From assembly GCA_027692465.1 (NCBI GenBank), contig JAQEYU010000003.1:124001-188000 (forward strand): a stretch of DNA of 64,000 nucleotides. Direction: 5' to 3'. The translations under genes were made by a program, and so were the position numbers. Of this stretch, positions 29,484 through 37,981 are shown piece by piece; positions within the stretch are counted from its first letter, which is position 1; every line of letters begins with the position of its first letter. The notes under the pieces are model-generated. The model saw nothing but the letters and a program-made list of their open reading frames with translations. It was not told the DNA's origin and ran no database searches. This DNA comes from Enterococcaceae bacterium OF42-14pH9A (GTDB taxonomy: Bacteria; Bacillota; Bacilli; Lactobacillales; Enterococcaceae).

Positions 29484-30694
29484 AACTGACCGTTTTGCCG
29501 GAGGAGTTTCGCCGGGCATTGCCGGTGATGGAAAAGATTGAGCAGGCCGGCTTTGAGGCGTATTTTGTGGGAGGCAGTGTCAGAGATGTGCTGCTGGGAC
29601 AACCGATCCATGATGTGGATATTGCCACCAGCGCTTTTCCGGCCGAGATCAAAGCGATCTTTCCGCGAACCGTTGATATCGGAATCGAGCATGGAACGGT
29701 CCTGGTTTTGTTCGAGGAGGAACAATACGAGATCACTACCTTCCGGACAGAATCCGCCTATCAGGATTTTCGCAGGCCGGACCAGGTGTCTTTTGTGCGC
29801 TCTCTGGAAGAGGACTTGAAGCGGCGGGACTTTACCATCAATGCCTTTGCTGTTCAAGACGACGGGACCGTTATCGATCTTTTTGACGGCTTGGCCGATT
29901 TGGAGCGTCATGTGCTGCGGGCCGTAGGGGATCCCCACGAGCGATTTCATGAGGATGCGTTGCGGATGATGCGGGGGCTGCGTTTTGTTAGCCAGCTGGG
30001 ATTTGCTTTTGAGGAGGAGACCTTTGCAGCGATTTTGGAAAATCATTCGCTGCTGGAAAAAATTTCGGTAGAACGGATTTTCATCGAGTTTAGCAAGCTG
30101 CTTTTAGGCAGCCACAGAAACGAAGCAATCCGGCAGTTTTCCGCAACCAAATGCTACCGTTATTGTCCGGGAATGAAAGAAGCAAAAGCCGGTTTGATGA
30201 AGTTTTCCCAACTGGTCTCTATTCCCTTTGAAAGTGCAGAAGCGGCTTGGAGTGTACTGCTGGATCACTTGGAAATACCGGTTGATGACATTGGTTCGTT
30301 TATGAAGGCCTGGAAAGTTTCCAATGATTTCCTGCGAGAGTGTCGTGAGCTGGTTTGGGGATTGCAGCAGCGGAAATTAGGGGCATATACTCCGATGGCA
30401 TTGTACCGTCTGGGGGATCGAGCGTTGACTGTGGAGACGCTGCTGACCTACTACGGTCGCCCCGGAGAAGCCGGGAAAACCGCATTGGCGCTGGCTCAGC
30501 TGCCGATTCGTTCAATGCGGGAGCTTACGGTCAACGGCAATAGTCTGATGCAGCATTTTCACAAAAAAGCCGGTCCCTGGCTCAAAGATACCCTCCATTA
30601 TTTGGAGCGGGGGGTCGTTGAAAAACGCTTTGCCAATGACGCAGAGGTGCTTTTGAAAGAAGCCGGGAATTTTTTGAAGGAAAACCTGGTTTAA
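29480..30694 (+). CDS. cca: CCA-adding tRNA nucleotidyltransferase
   Basis: 404-aa class II nucleotidyltransferase that builds or repairs the 3' CCA of tRNAs. The head domain shows FVGGSVRDVLLGQPIHDVDI with the two catalytic carboxylates of DxD. RRDFTINAFAV and the ERxxxExxK-like nucleotide template EDALRMMRGLRF follow. Length fits the Bacillus enzyme. Translationally coupled to ypjD. Confidence 0.95.
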   Translation: MKLTVLPEEFRRALPVMEKIEQAGFEAYFVGGSVRDVLLGQPIHDVDIATSAFPAEIKAIFPRTVDIGIEHGTVLVLFEEEQYEITTFRTESAYQDFRRPDQVSFVRSLEEDLKRRDFTINAFAVQDDGTVIDLFDGLADLERHVLRAVGDPHERFHEDALRMMRGLRFVSQLGFAFEEETFAAILENHSLLEKISVERIFIEFSKLLLGSHRNEAIRQFSATKCYRYCPGMKEAKAGLMKFSQLVSIPFESAEAAWSVLLDHLEIPVDDIGSFMKAWKVSNDFLRECRELVWGLQQRKLGAYTPMALYRLGDRALTVETLLTYYGRPGEAGKTALALAQLPIRSMRELTVNGNSLMQHFHKKAGPWLKDTLHYLERGVVEKRFANDAEVLLKEAGNFLKENLV

Positions 30695-30834
30695 ACCGGT
30701 CAAATACAGCTCGCTGAGTTTCAACAGCTAAAGGGGGCGTTGTCAGGTCCCATTACGAAAAAAACAGCGGCGCAACAAAAATCAGAAAACAGATTATCAG
30801 GATCACAAACCGATCCGTCAAGGAGGAAACAACT

Positions 30835-31203
30835 ATGGCAGAAGAGAACTTCGAAAAAGACTACCTGGTGACAGAAGACCGCACCGCAAAAGCGATGGGA
30901 TCCGGCGGTCTGGACGTCTTGGCCACACCGGAATTGGTGGCGATGGTAGAAAATGCCTGCTACCAACATTTGGAAGCCGGACTAACCAAAGAGCAGACAA
31001 CGGTGGGCGGCTTTATTTCATTGGAACATGTTGCGCCGTCACCGGTGGGAGCAACGATCACGATCAAAGCCAATCTCTATGAACGGGATGGCAACAAAGT
31101 AGTCTTCTCTTTTTCCGCCTTTGAAGGAGACAAAAAAGTAGGCAAGGGTAATCACGAACGCTTTATTGTCGACAAAGACCAGTTTTTGGCGAAGATGTCC
31201 TGA
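30835..31203 (+). CDS. Hotdog-fold thioesterase (FlK-like)
   Basis: 122-aa single-domain hotdog protein resembling the fluoroacetyl-CoA thioesterase-like family, with EDRTAKAMGSGGLDVLATPE and GGFISLEHVAPSPVGATITI. The conserved pattern of a Thr/Glu/His catalytic group is plausible (VENACY; LEHVAPSP), and the natural substrate is some acyl-CoA. Very good ribosome site AAGGAGGAAAC. Confidence 0.82.
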   Translation: MAEENFEKDYLVTEDRTAKAMGSGGLDVLATPELVAMVENACYQHLEAGLTKEQTTVGGFISLEHVAPSPVGATITIKANLYERDGNKVVFSFSAFEGDKKVGKGNHERFIVDKDQFLAKMS

Positions 31204-31328
31204 TATTTCTTCTTCACAAGGATTATCGAAAATTCGAGGTATTTCTGACTGGTCATGTGGCAAGCAAAGTTTTATCTTCTGAATCGCAGTTGTGCTAAAC
31301 TGAAAAAGTAAGAATCACACAATGATTC

Positions 31329-31350
31329 CGTTCGGAAGGGATTCCGAACG
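31329..31350 (+). promoter_or_regulatory. Perfect hairpin in the leader of the next gene
   Basis: CGTTCGGAA, GGGA loop, TTCCGAACG, flanked by AATGA and TCATT that could extend the stem. It lies 24 bases before the start codon and has no T tract, so it is more likely regulatory or stabilising than a terminator. Confidence 0.55.
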
Positions 31351-31374
31351 TCATTCAGATAAGGAGAGAACAAC

Positions 31375-31833
31375 ATGGCAAGAGAAATGAAAGCGTTGAA
31401 ATTTTACTTCCGAAACGGAGAAACCTGGACGATTGAACGGCGTTATATCGGCGATCTTTGGATCAAACAGATCACGACCAGTTTTGGCCGTATCAACGGC
31501 AGTGAATTCGTTGAGATTCACCCATGTGCCGGCTTCAAGATCGAAATCTACCAAGAAGGCGACCATGTAGCGACACAAGATATCAATCTTGGAGGACTGG
31601 AGCTGGGGATGTTCAATCGAGCTTTGAAGTATCAGGATATCGAGAAAATGGAAATCTTGTTCCAAGCCGGCAAACCCGACATGGTCTACTTCCCATATAA
31701 AGATCTGGATACTGAAGGCCTGGATAATGAATACCAATCTACCCGGGTATCTGAGAAAACCAAGAGTTTGTATATTGTCATCAATCCGGAACAAACCGTA
31801 GATGATGTTTACAGCGATAAATTCGAAGCGTAA
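31375..31833 (+). CDS. Conserved-looking protein of unknown function
   Basis: 152 aa, no family recognised. The protein is soluble, with alternating beta-type segments (KALKFYFRNGETWTIERRYI; GFKIEIYQEGDHVAT) and ends acidic. It has no signal peptide or membrane segment. The gene has a strong AAGGAGAG site, a hairpin leader, a possible extended -10 (TGCTAAACT at 31294-31301) and its own terminator, so it is a real, independently expressed gene. Confidence 0.78.
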   Translation: MAREMKALKFYFRNGETWTIERRYIGDLWIKQITTSFGRINGSEFVEIHPCAGFKIEIYQEGDHVATQDINLGGLELGMFNRALKYQDIEKMEILFQAGKPDMVYFPYKDLDTEGLDNEYQSTRVSEKTKSLYIVINPEQTVDDVYSDKFEA

Positions 31834-31842
31834 AAAGCAAGT

Positions 31843-31880
31843 GCGGCAGAAGTCTGAAAAAGGCTTCCGCCGCTTTTTTT
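31843..31880 (+). terminator. Terminator after the unknown gene
   Basis: GCGGCAGAAG/CTTCCGCCGC stem and seven T residues. Confidence 0.88.
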
Positions 31881-31944
31881 GTCGTCAAGTAAAACTACTT
31901 AACAAAAATCATTAAAATGACTGGTCAAGGGCTTAAAATCATGC

Positions 31945-31950
31945 TATTAT
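31945..31950 (+). promoter_or_regulatory. Extended -10 promoter of rpmG
   Basis: TGCTATTAT with a TGGTCA at -35 distance (31922-31927), 55 bases before the gene. Confidence 0.5.
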
Positions 31951-32004
31951 ATTCAAGTCTGAGAGAAATCTTAGTAGGAATCCAGATGCATAGGAGGGAA
32001 TATC

Positions 32005-32154
32005 ATGCGCGTAAACATCACTTTGGAGTGTACTTCTTGTAAAGAACGTAACTACTTGACAAGCAAAAACAAACGTAACAATCCTGACCGCTTGGAAAAG
32101 AAAAAATATTGCCCACGCGAACGTAAAGTTACTTTGCACCGCGAAACCAAGTAA
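32005..32154 (+). CDS. rpmG: 50S ribosomal protein L33
   Basis: 49-aa L33 starting [12 protein letters not shown], after TAGGAGG. Cys9, Cys12 and Cys36 are present but the fourth zinc-ligand position is Glu39 (YCPRE), so this is the form lacking a complete CxxC pair. The gene is monocistronic between a promoter and a 13-bp-stem terminator. Confidence 0.95.
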   Translation: MRVNITLECTSCKERNYLTSKNKRNNPDRLEKKKYCPRERKVTLHRETK

Positions 32155-32163
32155 TCGTGTAAA

Positions 32164-32205
32164 AACGCTTGAGAAGCTGACCACAGTCTTCTCAAGCGTT
32201 TTTTT
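32164..32205 (+). terminator. Terminator after rpmG
   Basis: Perfect 13-bp stem AACGCTTGAGAAG/CTTCTCAAGCGTT and a T run. Confidence 0.92.
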
Positions 32206-32369
32206 AGAGTCGAAAATAAGCCGCAGCACAATCCAGCAGCGACAGCATGCTTTGCCCCTTGCATTTGTTTTTTGAATCTCTACTGTTGAAGAATGTTGGC
32301 GCTGGTTGCTTCCCGCTTTTGATAAAAAATCCTTAAAAAGCAGATAGCGCGTCGCTTTAAGACTGCATC

Positions 32370-32411
32370 AAAAAAGCAGCGACAACAATTTGAAGTTGTC
32401 GCTGCTTTTTT
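32370..32411. terminator. Bidirectional terminator upstream of the siderophore lipoprotein end
   Basis: AAAAAAGCAGCGACAAC pairs perfectly with GTTGTCGCTGCTTTTTT (17 bp). It terminates the reverse-strand lipoprotein gene and any forward read-through. The 160 bases between it and the rpmG terminator hold nothing recognisable. Confidence 0.88.
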
Positions 32412-32469
32412 GATGTGCCTTCATCCTGACCGCTTTCTCAAGGGAGCGAGTCAGAGTACCTTGACTCGC

Positions 32470-33423
32470 TTACTTCAATTTTTCAGAGACATCTTCGATC
32501 ATTTTGGTGTAAGCAACCGGGCCGTTGTACAGCCAGCTGTGCTCAGGGCTGAACTCCCACAGGTTCCCGTTTTTCACGGCAGGGATGTTTTGCCAAATCT
32601 GATCGTTGAACATGGCCGCACCGCTGTCGGAATTTACCAAAATCAGATAGTCGGCATCCAGTTGTGCCAGCTTTTCCAAAGAGACTGCTGACCAGTCGGA
32701 GGTAGCGGACTGGCTGATTTCTTTTGTCAGATTAGGAACGGAAAAACCTAATTGATGATACAGCAAATCACCGCTGGATCGGTTTTCAGCTACCATGAAG
32801 GCCGAGTTGTTGGTGACCCATAAAACGGCAACGGATTTTCCTTGGATTTTGTCCTGCAGCTGTGTTTTGGTATCAGCTACCAATTGGTCATAAGTGGCCA
32901 AAACTTCGGCAGCTTTGTCATCTTTTTGCAGGACCGCTGCAATATCCTGGAGTTTTTCCTGCCAGGTCACATCAGCACCGTTCTTGACGACATACGTAGG
33001 GGCGATTTTGCTGTACTCGTCGTACTTCCCGCCTTCGACTGCCGAATCATCGCCAATCAGCAGCAGATCCGGTTCGTATTCCAAGACTTTTTCATAGGGC
33101 AGGTCATAATTGATCGTCGGGATGCCCTTCAGTTCATCTTGAAGATAGTTTTGGACAGAGCCGCTTCCGACAGTCCACTGGGCCACCGGTTTTTCATCGA
33201 GGGCTACCAGATAGTCCTCCAAATAGCTGCCGATAATCCGTTTGGGCTTATCGGGGATGGTGACTTCATGACCCAGATGATCTTTTTGGACATGTGTGGC
33301 GGTTGCTGGGCTGTCCTCGTTACTGCTTGCAGCAGGTTCGCCGGCTTTTGGTTGGCAGGCCGCCAGCAGAAGTGCTGCTGTCAAGGCAGTGCCGAGAGTG
33401 AATAGTTTACGATAGCGGTTCAT
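32470..33423 (-). CDS. Iron-siderophore ABC transporter substrate-binding lipoprotein
   Basis: 317-aa extracellular lipoprotein of the FhuD/FecB-type class III solute-binding family. The signal peptide ends in lipobox LAAC with Cys23 as the lipidated residue. KRIIGSYLEDYLVALDEKPV and LLLIGDDS fit the domain. AAAGGA lies eight bases before ATG. Transcribed divergently from the ATPase and two permeases 170 bases away, with a Fur box on its promoter. Whether it binds a hydroxamate, citrate or haem-like ligand cannot be read. Confidence 0.91.
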   Translation of the reverse strand: MNRYRKLFTLGTALTAALLLAACQPKAGEPAASSNEDSPATATHVQKDHLGHEVTIPDKPKRIIGSYLEDYLVALDEKPVAQWTVGSGSVQNYLQDELKGIPTINYDLPYEKVLEYEPDLLLIGDDSAVEGGKYDEYSKIAPTYVVKNGADVTWQEKLQDIAAVLQKDDKAAEVLATYDQLVADTKTQLQDKIQGKSVAVLWVTNNSAFMVAENRSSGDLLYHQLGFSVPNLTKEISQSATSDWSAVSLEKLAQLDADYLILVNSDSGAAMFNDQIWQNIPAVKNGNLWEFSPEHSWLYNGPVAYTKMIEDVSEKLK

Positions 33424-33444
33424 AGGATCGTCCTTTCATTTAAC

Positions 33445-33459
33445 TGAGAATGATTATCA
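33445..33459 (-). promoter_or_regulatory. Fur box on the lipoprotein promoter
   Basis: TGAGAATGATTATCA differs by one base from the 7-1-7 Fur dyad TGATAATNATTATCA and covers the expected transcription start. Confidence 0.78.
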
Positions 33460-33466
33460 ATTACTG

Positions 33467-33494
33467 AGTCTATCAGAAATCACAACAATGTCAA
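33467..33494 (-). promoter_or_regulatory. Promoter of the siderophore lipoprotein gene
   Basis: On the reverse strand TTGACA (33494-33489) and TAGACT (33472-33467) with a 16-base spacer. Confidence 0.65.
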
Positions 33495-33527
33495 TCTAAT
33501 AATTTATTGAAGCGCTGCTGTTTTGGG

Positions 33528-33556
33528 TTGACTGACAGGAGCTTGACGGCGATAAT
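33528..33556 (+). promoter_or_regulatory. Promoter of the iron ABC ATPase-permease operon
   Basis: TTGACT and GATAAT with a 17-base spacer; the -10 directly touches the Fur box. Confidence 0.65.
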
Positions 33557-33571
33557 TGATAATGATTATCA
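33557..33571 (+). promoter_or_regulatory. Fur box on the ATPase-permease promoter
   Basis: TGATAATGATTATCA is an exact match to the 7-1-7 Fur dyad. Confidence 0.88.
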
Positions 33572-33593
33572 GTGGATTTGAGGGAATGAAACT

Positions 33594-34400
33594 ATGAGCA
33601 GACTGCAAGCCGAACGATTGTCGGCGGGATACGATAAAAAGGTGATTCTCCGGGATATGACGGTAGTGATTCCGGAAGGGCAGATTGTCGGATTGATCGG
33701 CCCCAACGGCAGTGGAAAATCGACATTTTTGAAAGCGTTGGCGCGAATCCTGATACCGGAAAGCGGGCAGGTCATTTTGGACCAACTGCCCTTGACCAGT
33801 TATCCGACAAAGGAAATCGCCAAAAAAATCGCTTTATTGGCACAATCTGCGGATGCTTCGATCAGCTTGCCGGTAAAAGAGATTGTCAGCTATGGCCGCT
33901 TTCCTTACGTAAAAGGATTTCGACAATTGGGAAAAGAAGACCACGAAGCTGTTGCCTGGGCGCTTGCAGCTACCGGCTTGACTGAGCTGGCTGCGGTCAA
34001 TGTCAACTCACTTTCCGGTGGGCAAAGACAGCGGGTCTGGATTGCAATGGCGCTGGCGCAGGATACGGATATCCTGATTTTGGATGAACCCACCACTTAC
34101 TTGGATCCGGCTCACCAATTGGAAATCTTGAATCTGTTGACGAAAATCAATCGTGAGCAGGGAAAAACGATCCTTCTGTCCATCCATGATTTGAATCTGG
34201 CTTCCCGGTTTTGTGATCACTTGTACGGCATGAAGGACGGGGAGCTGCTGTTGCAGGGAACACCGGAGGAAGTTCTGACCCCAAAAGGATTGGCGGAGCT
34301 GTTTGCAATCGATGCTGTCATCAGTCGCTTTCCCAACAGTGACAAGCCGCTGATCGTGACCTACGATATGATCAGTGGGAAAGCAGGTGAGCGAAAATGA
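33594..34400 (+). CDS. Iron-siderophore ABC transporter ATP-binding protein
   Basis: 268-aa FecE/FhuC-type ATPase powering uptake. Walker A is IGPNGSGKST, the Q-loop and signature LSGGQRQRVWIAMALAQ are intact, Walker B is ILILDEPTTYLD and the switch His is in LSIHDLNLA. Begins after GAGGGA; ends overlapping the first permease by four bases (ATGA). Confidence 0.94.
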   Translation: MSRLQAERLSAGYDKKVILRDMTVVIPEGQIVGLIGPNGSGKSTFLKALARILIPESGQVILDQLPLTSYPTKEIAKKIALLAQSADASISLPVKEIVSYGRFPYVKGFRQLGKEDHEAVAWALAATGLTELAAVNVNSLSGGQRQRVWIAMALAQDTDILILDEPTTYLDPAHQLEILNLLTKINREQGKTILLSIHDLNLASRFCDHLYGMKDGELLLQGTPEEVLTPKGLAELFAIDAVISRFPNSDKPLIVTYDMISGKAGERK

Positions 34401-35386
34401 AGCGGCGGCGTTTTTCACTGGTTTTCGGACTGCTGTTGCTGTTGATCTTTTTGACATTTACCGTTTCCTTGATGTGGGGGGCAGTAGCTATCGATCAGGA
34501 AACGATCCGCAATGCGCTGTTCCGATTTGATGTGTCCGATCAGAGCCAGCAGATTTTACGAAATATCCGTCTGCCGCGATTATTGACCAACCTGTTGATC
34601 GGTGGGGCTTTTGCGGTTGGCGGCTGTCTGATCCAAGGGGTCACCCGCAATCCGCTGGCGGACTCAGGTTTGTTGGGGATCAATGGCGGGGCATCTTTAG
34701 GCCTGGCGCTGAGCTTTGTCCTGCTGCCCAAAGCACAACCGCTGCAGGTGGCACTGAGTTCATTTATCGGTGCCTTTGCGGCGACGCTGATTATTTTTTG
34801 TATCACCCAATTTTCCCAGACCGGCCGCAGCGAGGTGGGGCTGGTCTTAGCAGGGGTGGCGATCAGCAGCTTTTTCCAAGCGCTGAGTCAGGGGATTGGC
34901 CTCTTTTTCAATCTCCAACAGGACCTGGCCTTTTGGTTTATCGGCGGGACCGCCAATGTCACTTGGGGACAATTAGCGACTGTTGCTCCGATTTTGCTGG
35001 TTACCCTGATTCTTTGCTTTGGGGTGACTCGTGAAGTAAATGTCCTGCTTTTAGGCGAAGAAACAGCCGTCAGTTTAGGGCGCAATCCCTCGCTGATCCG
35101 GGCTGCGGTCTTGTTTTTGGTGATGATTCTGGTGGGAGCCAGTGTGTCTTTGGTTGGACCGGTGGGCTTTGTGGGTTTGCTGGTTCCCCATGTGATGCGG
35201 CATTTTGTGGGCACGGACCAGCGTCTGCTGTTGCCGCTGTGCTTTTTGGGTGGCGCCTGGTTGGTAACAATCGCCGACTTGGCAGCACGGATGGTCAATC
35301 CGCCTTTTGAGACTCCTTTTGGAATTCTGTTGGCAGTGATTGGTGTTCCTTTTTTACTCTATAAAGTTTGGCAGGTGGCAGATTGA
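34397..35386 (+). CDS. Iron-siderophore ABC transporter permease (FecCD family)
   Basis: 329-aa permease with about nine to ten membrane helices. RLPRLLTNLLIGGAFAVGG, GLLGINGGASLGLALSF and VGFVGLLVPHVMRHFVGTD are hallmark FecCD segments, the last near the ATPase-coupling loop. It pairs with the next gene as a heterodimeric channel. Confidence 0.94.
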   Translation: MKRRRFSLVFGLLLLLIFLTFTVSLMWGAVAIDQETIRNALFRFDVSDQSQQILRNIRLPRLLTNLLIGGAFAVGGCLIQGVTRNPLADSGLLGINGGASLGLALSFVLLPKAQPLQVALSSFIGAFAATLIIFCITQFSQTGRSEVGLVLAGVAISSFFQALSQGIGLFFNLQQDLAFWFIGGTANVTWGQLATVAPILLVTLILCFGVTREVNVLLLGEETAVSLGRNPSLIRAAVLFLVMILVGASVSLVGPVGFVGLLVPHVMRHFVGTDQRLLLPLCFLGGAWLVTIADLAARMVNPPFETPFGILLAVIGVPFLLYKVWQVAD

Positions 35387-36366
35387 TGAAATCACGAAAA
35401 ATAATTCTGCTGCTGCTTTTACTGACGGTATTTGCCGGCAGTGTCATGATCGGCCAACGAATGCTGGGGCTGACTGATTTGACTGCGATTTTGAAAGGTG
35501 AAGCCGGCCGAGCCGTAAGTCTGACCTTTTGGAATTTCCGTCTGCCCCGCAGTTTGGTGGCTTTATGCGGTGGTGCCGGTCTTGCTCTGAGCGGTTATCT
35601 GCTGCAGGGGCTGACGAAAAACCCGTTGGCGGATGCCGGTGTCCTGGGAATCAACGGTGGTGCCGGTTTGTCAGTGATGCTGTATCTGGGCTTTTTTTCC
35701 AACGGCTCGGTCTATCTGCTGCCTGTTGCAGCGGCAGCCGGGGGACTTTTATGTGCGGCGCTGGTGTACGGGGTTGCTTTTTCAGCGGGACGCTTCGGTT
35801 TGTCTATGAACAAACTGTTGCTGTCCGGTATCGCAGTCAATGCCGGTGTCTCTGCCTTGACGCTGTTAGTGACAATCAAACTTTCAAAAGAAAGCTATCA
35901 ATTCGTTACCGGTTGGTTAGCGGGTTCAATTTGGGGCGTGACTTGGCAGCATGCGGTCATTCTGCTGATCTGGCTGCTGATTCTGGGAGGATTGGGTTGG
36001 CTGCGTCAGCCAATCCTCAATCTGCTGGCTCTTGGTCGTGAAAGTGCTTTGAGCTTGGGCGTAAAAGTAAATAAGGAACAGACGCTGTTGTTGGTGATCG
36101 CCTCACTGCTGGCTTCTGTCAGTGTCGCTTTTTGTGGCAGTTTGGCTTTTTTGGGTCTGCTGGCTCCGCATATCGCCAAGGCCCTGACAGGTCGTCAGGG
36201 CAGCCAGTCCTATTGGCTTTCGGCTGTATGCGGCGCTATCATTTTGCTGATTGCTGACACGCTGGGCCGATTGCTTCTGCCCAGTGGTGAAGTTCCGGCC
36301 GGGATTCTGATTGCCTTGATCGGTGCGCCGTATTTTTTATATTTGATGCTGAAAAGGAAACTCTGA
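35386..36366 (+). CDS. Iron-siderophore ABC transporter permease (FecCD family), second subunit
   Basis: 326-aa partner permease. RLPRSLVALCGGAGLALSG, GVLGINGGAGLSVMLYLG and LAFLGLLAPHIAKALTGRQ repeat the hallmarks of the first subunit. ATG 35386 overlaps the upstream TGA by one base, preceded by AGGTGG; an in-frame TTG further upstream is rejected. The terminator stem starts inside its last codons. Confidence 0.94.
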   Translation: MKSRKIILLLLLLTVFAGSVMIGQRMLGLTDLTAILKGEAGRAVSLTFWNFRLPRSLVALCGGAGLALSGYLLQGLTKNPLADAGVLGINGGAGLSVMLYLGFFSNGSVYLLPVAAAAGGLLCAALVYGVAFSAGRFGLSMNKLLLSGIAVNAGVSALTLLVTIKLSKESYQFVTGWLAGSIWGVTWQHAVILLIWLLILGGLGWLRQPILNLLALGRESALSLGVKVNKEQTLLLVIASLLASVSVAFCGSLAFLGLLAPHIAKALTGRQGSQSYWLSAVCGAIILLIADTLGRLLLPSGEVPAGILIALIGAPYFLYLMLKRKL

Positions 36367-36388
36367 CGGTAAAAAGCTGTCAGAGTTT
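36358..36388 (+). terminator. Terminator of the iron transport operon
   Basis: AAACTCTGAC/GTCAGAGTTT perfect stem overlapping the stop codon of the last permease gene. The T tract is short. Confidence 0.72.
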
Positions 36389-36448
36389 GCCATTTTCGGC
36401 TTTTTTCGTTACTATTTCTTTTATAAGCGAATCAGGACAGGAGAAACG

Positions 36449-37018
36449 ATGGAAAAAATACAGCTTCGCCAAGAAGGGATCAAGCGCTTGACAGCCCTCA
36501 GTCGACAACCCAAGAAGAAACAGGAGAAAGAAGCCCGAATCGCTCCGCTGCTTTTTGCATCAAGCACCTGGCAGAAGGCAGCAACTATCGGATTGGTCCG
36601 CCCTACGACCATCGAATTTGATAATCTGCCCTTGTTTATCCGAGGGTTTGCGGAAGGAAAAAAACTGGTTGTACCAAAGACCGGGCCCGACCGGACGATG
36701 GTCTTTCATGAAGTGAGCGAGAAAAGCAGCTATCGTAAGAGTTCTTTTGGAGTTGAAGAGCCGGAACACCATGCGCCAGTCGCAAAAGAAGCAATCGACC
36801 TGCTGCTGGTGCCGGGAGTCGTCTTTTCACCTGCTGGCTACCGGATCGGTTTTGGCGGCGGCTATTATGATCGTTTTCTGGCAGACTTTTCCGGAGATAC
36901 CGTCAGCCTGGTCTTCAGCGAACAGCTGAACGCTGACTGGCAGCCGGCACCTTTTGATCAGCCGGTAAACAAGATCATTACTGATACCTACAGAAAAGGG
37001 GAACAACATGAACTTTGA
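36449..37018 (+). CDS. 5-formyltetrahydrofolate cyclo-ligase
   Basis: 189-aa enzyme converting 5-formyl-THF to 5,10-methenyl-THF with ATP. Signature LLLVPGVVFSPAGYRIGFGG, then GYYDRFL near the C-terminus is complete; a basic substrate/ATP site appears at the N-terminus (QPKKKQEKEARI). Start ATG 36449 after CAGGAG. Overlaps the rhomboid gene by 11 bases; the same order (yqgN-yqgP-yqgQ-glcK) is found in Bacillus. Confidence 0.93.
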   Translation: MEKIQLRQEGIKRLTALSRQPKKKQEKEARIAPLLFASSTWQKAATIGLVRPTTIEFDNLPLFIRGFAEGKKLVVPKTGPDRTMVFHEVSEKSSYRKSSFGVEEPEHHAPVAKEAIDLLLVPGVVFSPAGYRIGFGGGYYDRFLADFSGDTVSLVFSEQLNADWQPAPFDQPVNKIITDTYRKGEQHEL

Positions 37019-37706
37019 TTTGAAACGCATTGTCAACCAATGGAAAAACGGACCCTATATCACTTACTCCCTGATTGCGATCCAGACGGTCGTGTTTTTG
37101 CTGGTTTATCTGGCGCCGGGATTGCAGTTGCAGCCAAAAGGCGTCATGTATGGACCGTACGTAGCTTTCTTTCATCAGTATTGGCGCTTTGTAACACCGA
37201 TTTTTCTGCACTTCGGTTTGGCTCATTATGCGATTAATTCGCTGGTGCTGTATTTCATCGGGCAGCAGGTGGAGGCCTTATATGGTCATTTCCGTTTCCT
37301 GGCATTGTATCTGTTGAGCGGCGTTTTGGGAAATGCCTTCAGCTTTGCCTTCAATACGGCGGGAATCCAGTCGGCCGGCTCCAGTACTGCCATCTTCGGG
37401 ATCTTCGGCGCTTTTTTGATCTTAGGCATCTATTTTCGCCACAATCCGGCGATTCAGGGAATGGTGCGGCAATTTGCGCTGTTCGTCTTGCTCAGTCTGG
37501 TCTTCGGGATTTTTGACCGGTCGATCGATATCTGGGGACACGTCGGCGGTATTATCGGGGGGCTGCTTTTGGGAAATACGATTGCGTTGCCGAAAAATCC
37601 GGGAAATTATTCGATTCATACGCGGATCATCACCGGCGCTCTTTACCTGTTTCTTTTCGGAATTTGCCTGATATACGGTTTAAAAAAATACGGAATGCTT
37701 GTATAA
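37008..37706 (+). CDS. Rhomboid family intramembrane serine protease
   Basis: 232-aa six- or seven-helix membrane protease. The catalytic Ser is in GSSTAIFGIFGA and the partner His in IWGHVGGIIGG; the L1-loop Trp-Arg (YWRFVTPIFLHFGLAH) is also present. It lacks the TPR tail of Bacillus GluP (YqgP). Starts inside the cyclo-ligase gene after AAAGGGG. A promoter for the next gene overlaps its last codons. Confidence 0.93.
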   Translation: MNFDLKRIVNQWKNGPYITYSLIAIQTVVFLLVYLAPGLQLQPKGVMYGPYVAFFHQYWRFVTPIFLHFGLAHYAINSLVLYFIGQQVEALYGHFRFLALYLLSGVLGNAFSFAFNTAGIQSAGSSTAIFGIFGAFLILGIYFRHNPAIQGMVRQFALFVLLSLVFGIFDRSIDIWGHVGGIIGGLLLGNTIALPKNPGNYSIHTRIITGALYLFLFGICLIYGLKKYGMLV

Positions 37707-37707
37707 T
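37679..37707 (+). promoter_or_regulatory. Possible promoter for yqgQ-glcK
   Basis: TTTAAA and TATAAT with a 17-base spacer, overlapping the end of the rhomboid gene. Confidence 0.45.
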
Positions 37708-37724
37708 AGTTAGGTGTGTTGAAA

Positions 37725-37940
37725 TTGGAAAGTCTTTACGATGTACAGCAATTATTGAAACGCTTCGGGATCATCGTCTATGTGGGAAAACGAATTTGGG
37801 ATATCGAATTAATGCAGATCGAACTGCGTAAGTTGTACGACGGACATCTGGTGGATCATGATACTTACATGACTGCCTGGCGTATCCTGAGAAGGGAACA
37901 CCGCATTGAAGAAAATCGCGAAAATCAACAGCTGTCCTAA
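37725..37940 (+). CDS. yqgQ: YqgQ family protein (DUF910)
   Basis: 71-aa small protein, DUF910, seen next to glucokinase genes across Bacilli. The N-terminal YDVQQLLKRFGI and the following three-helix pattern match the family. TTG 37725 has AGGTG eight bases before it; a GTG at 37716 would add three residues but overlaps that site. Nucleic-acid binding has been suggested for the fold; function unknown. Confidence 0.82.
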   Translation: MESLYDVQQLLKRFGIIVYVGKRIWDIELMQIELRKLYDGHLVDHDTYMTAWRILRREHRIEENRENQQLS

Positions 37941-37981
37941 CAATTGAGTGGGGGACAGTAACTGTGATAGGAGAGAAAAAC

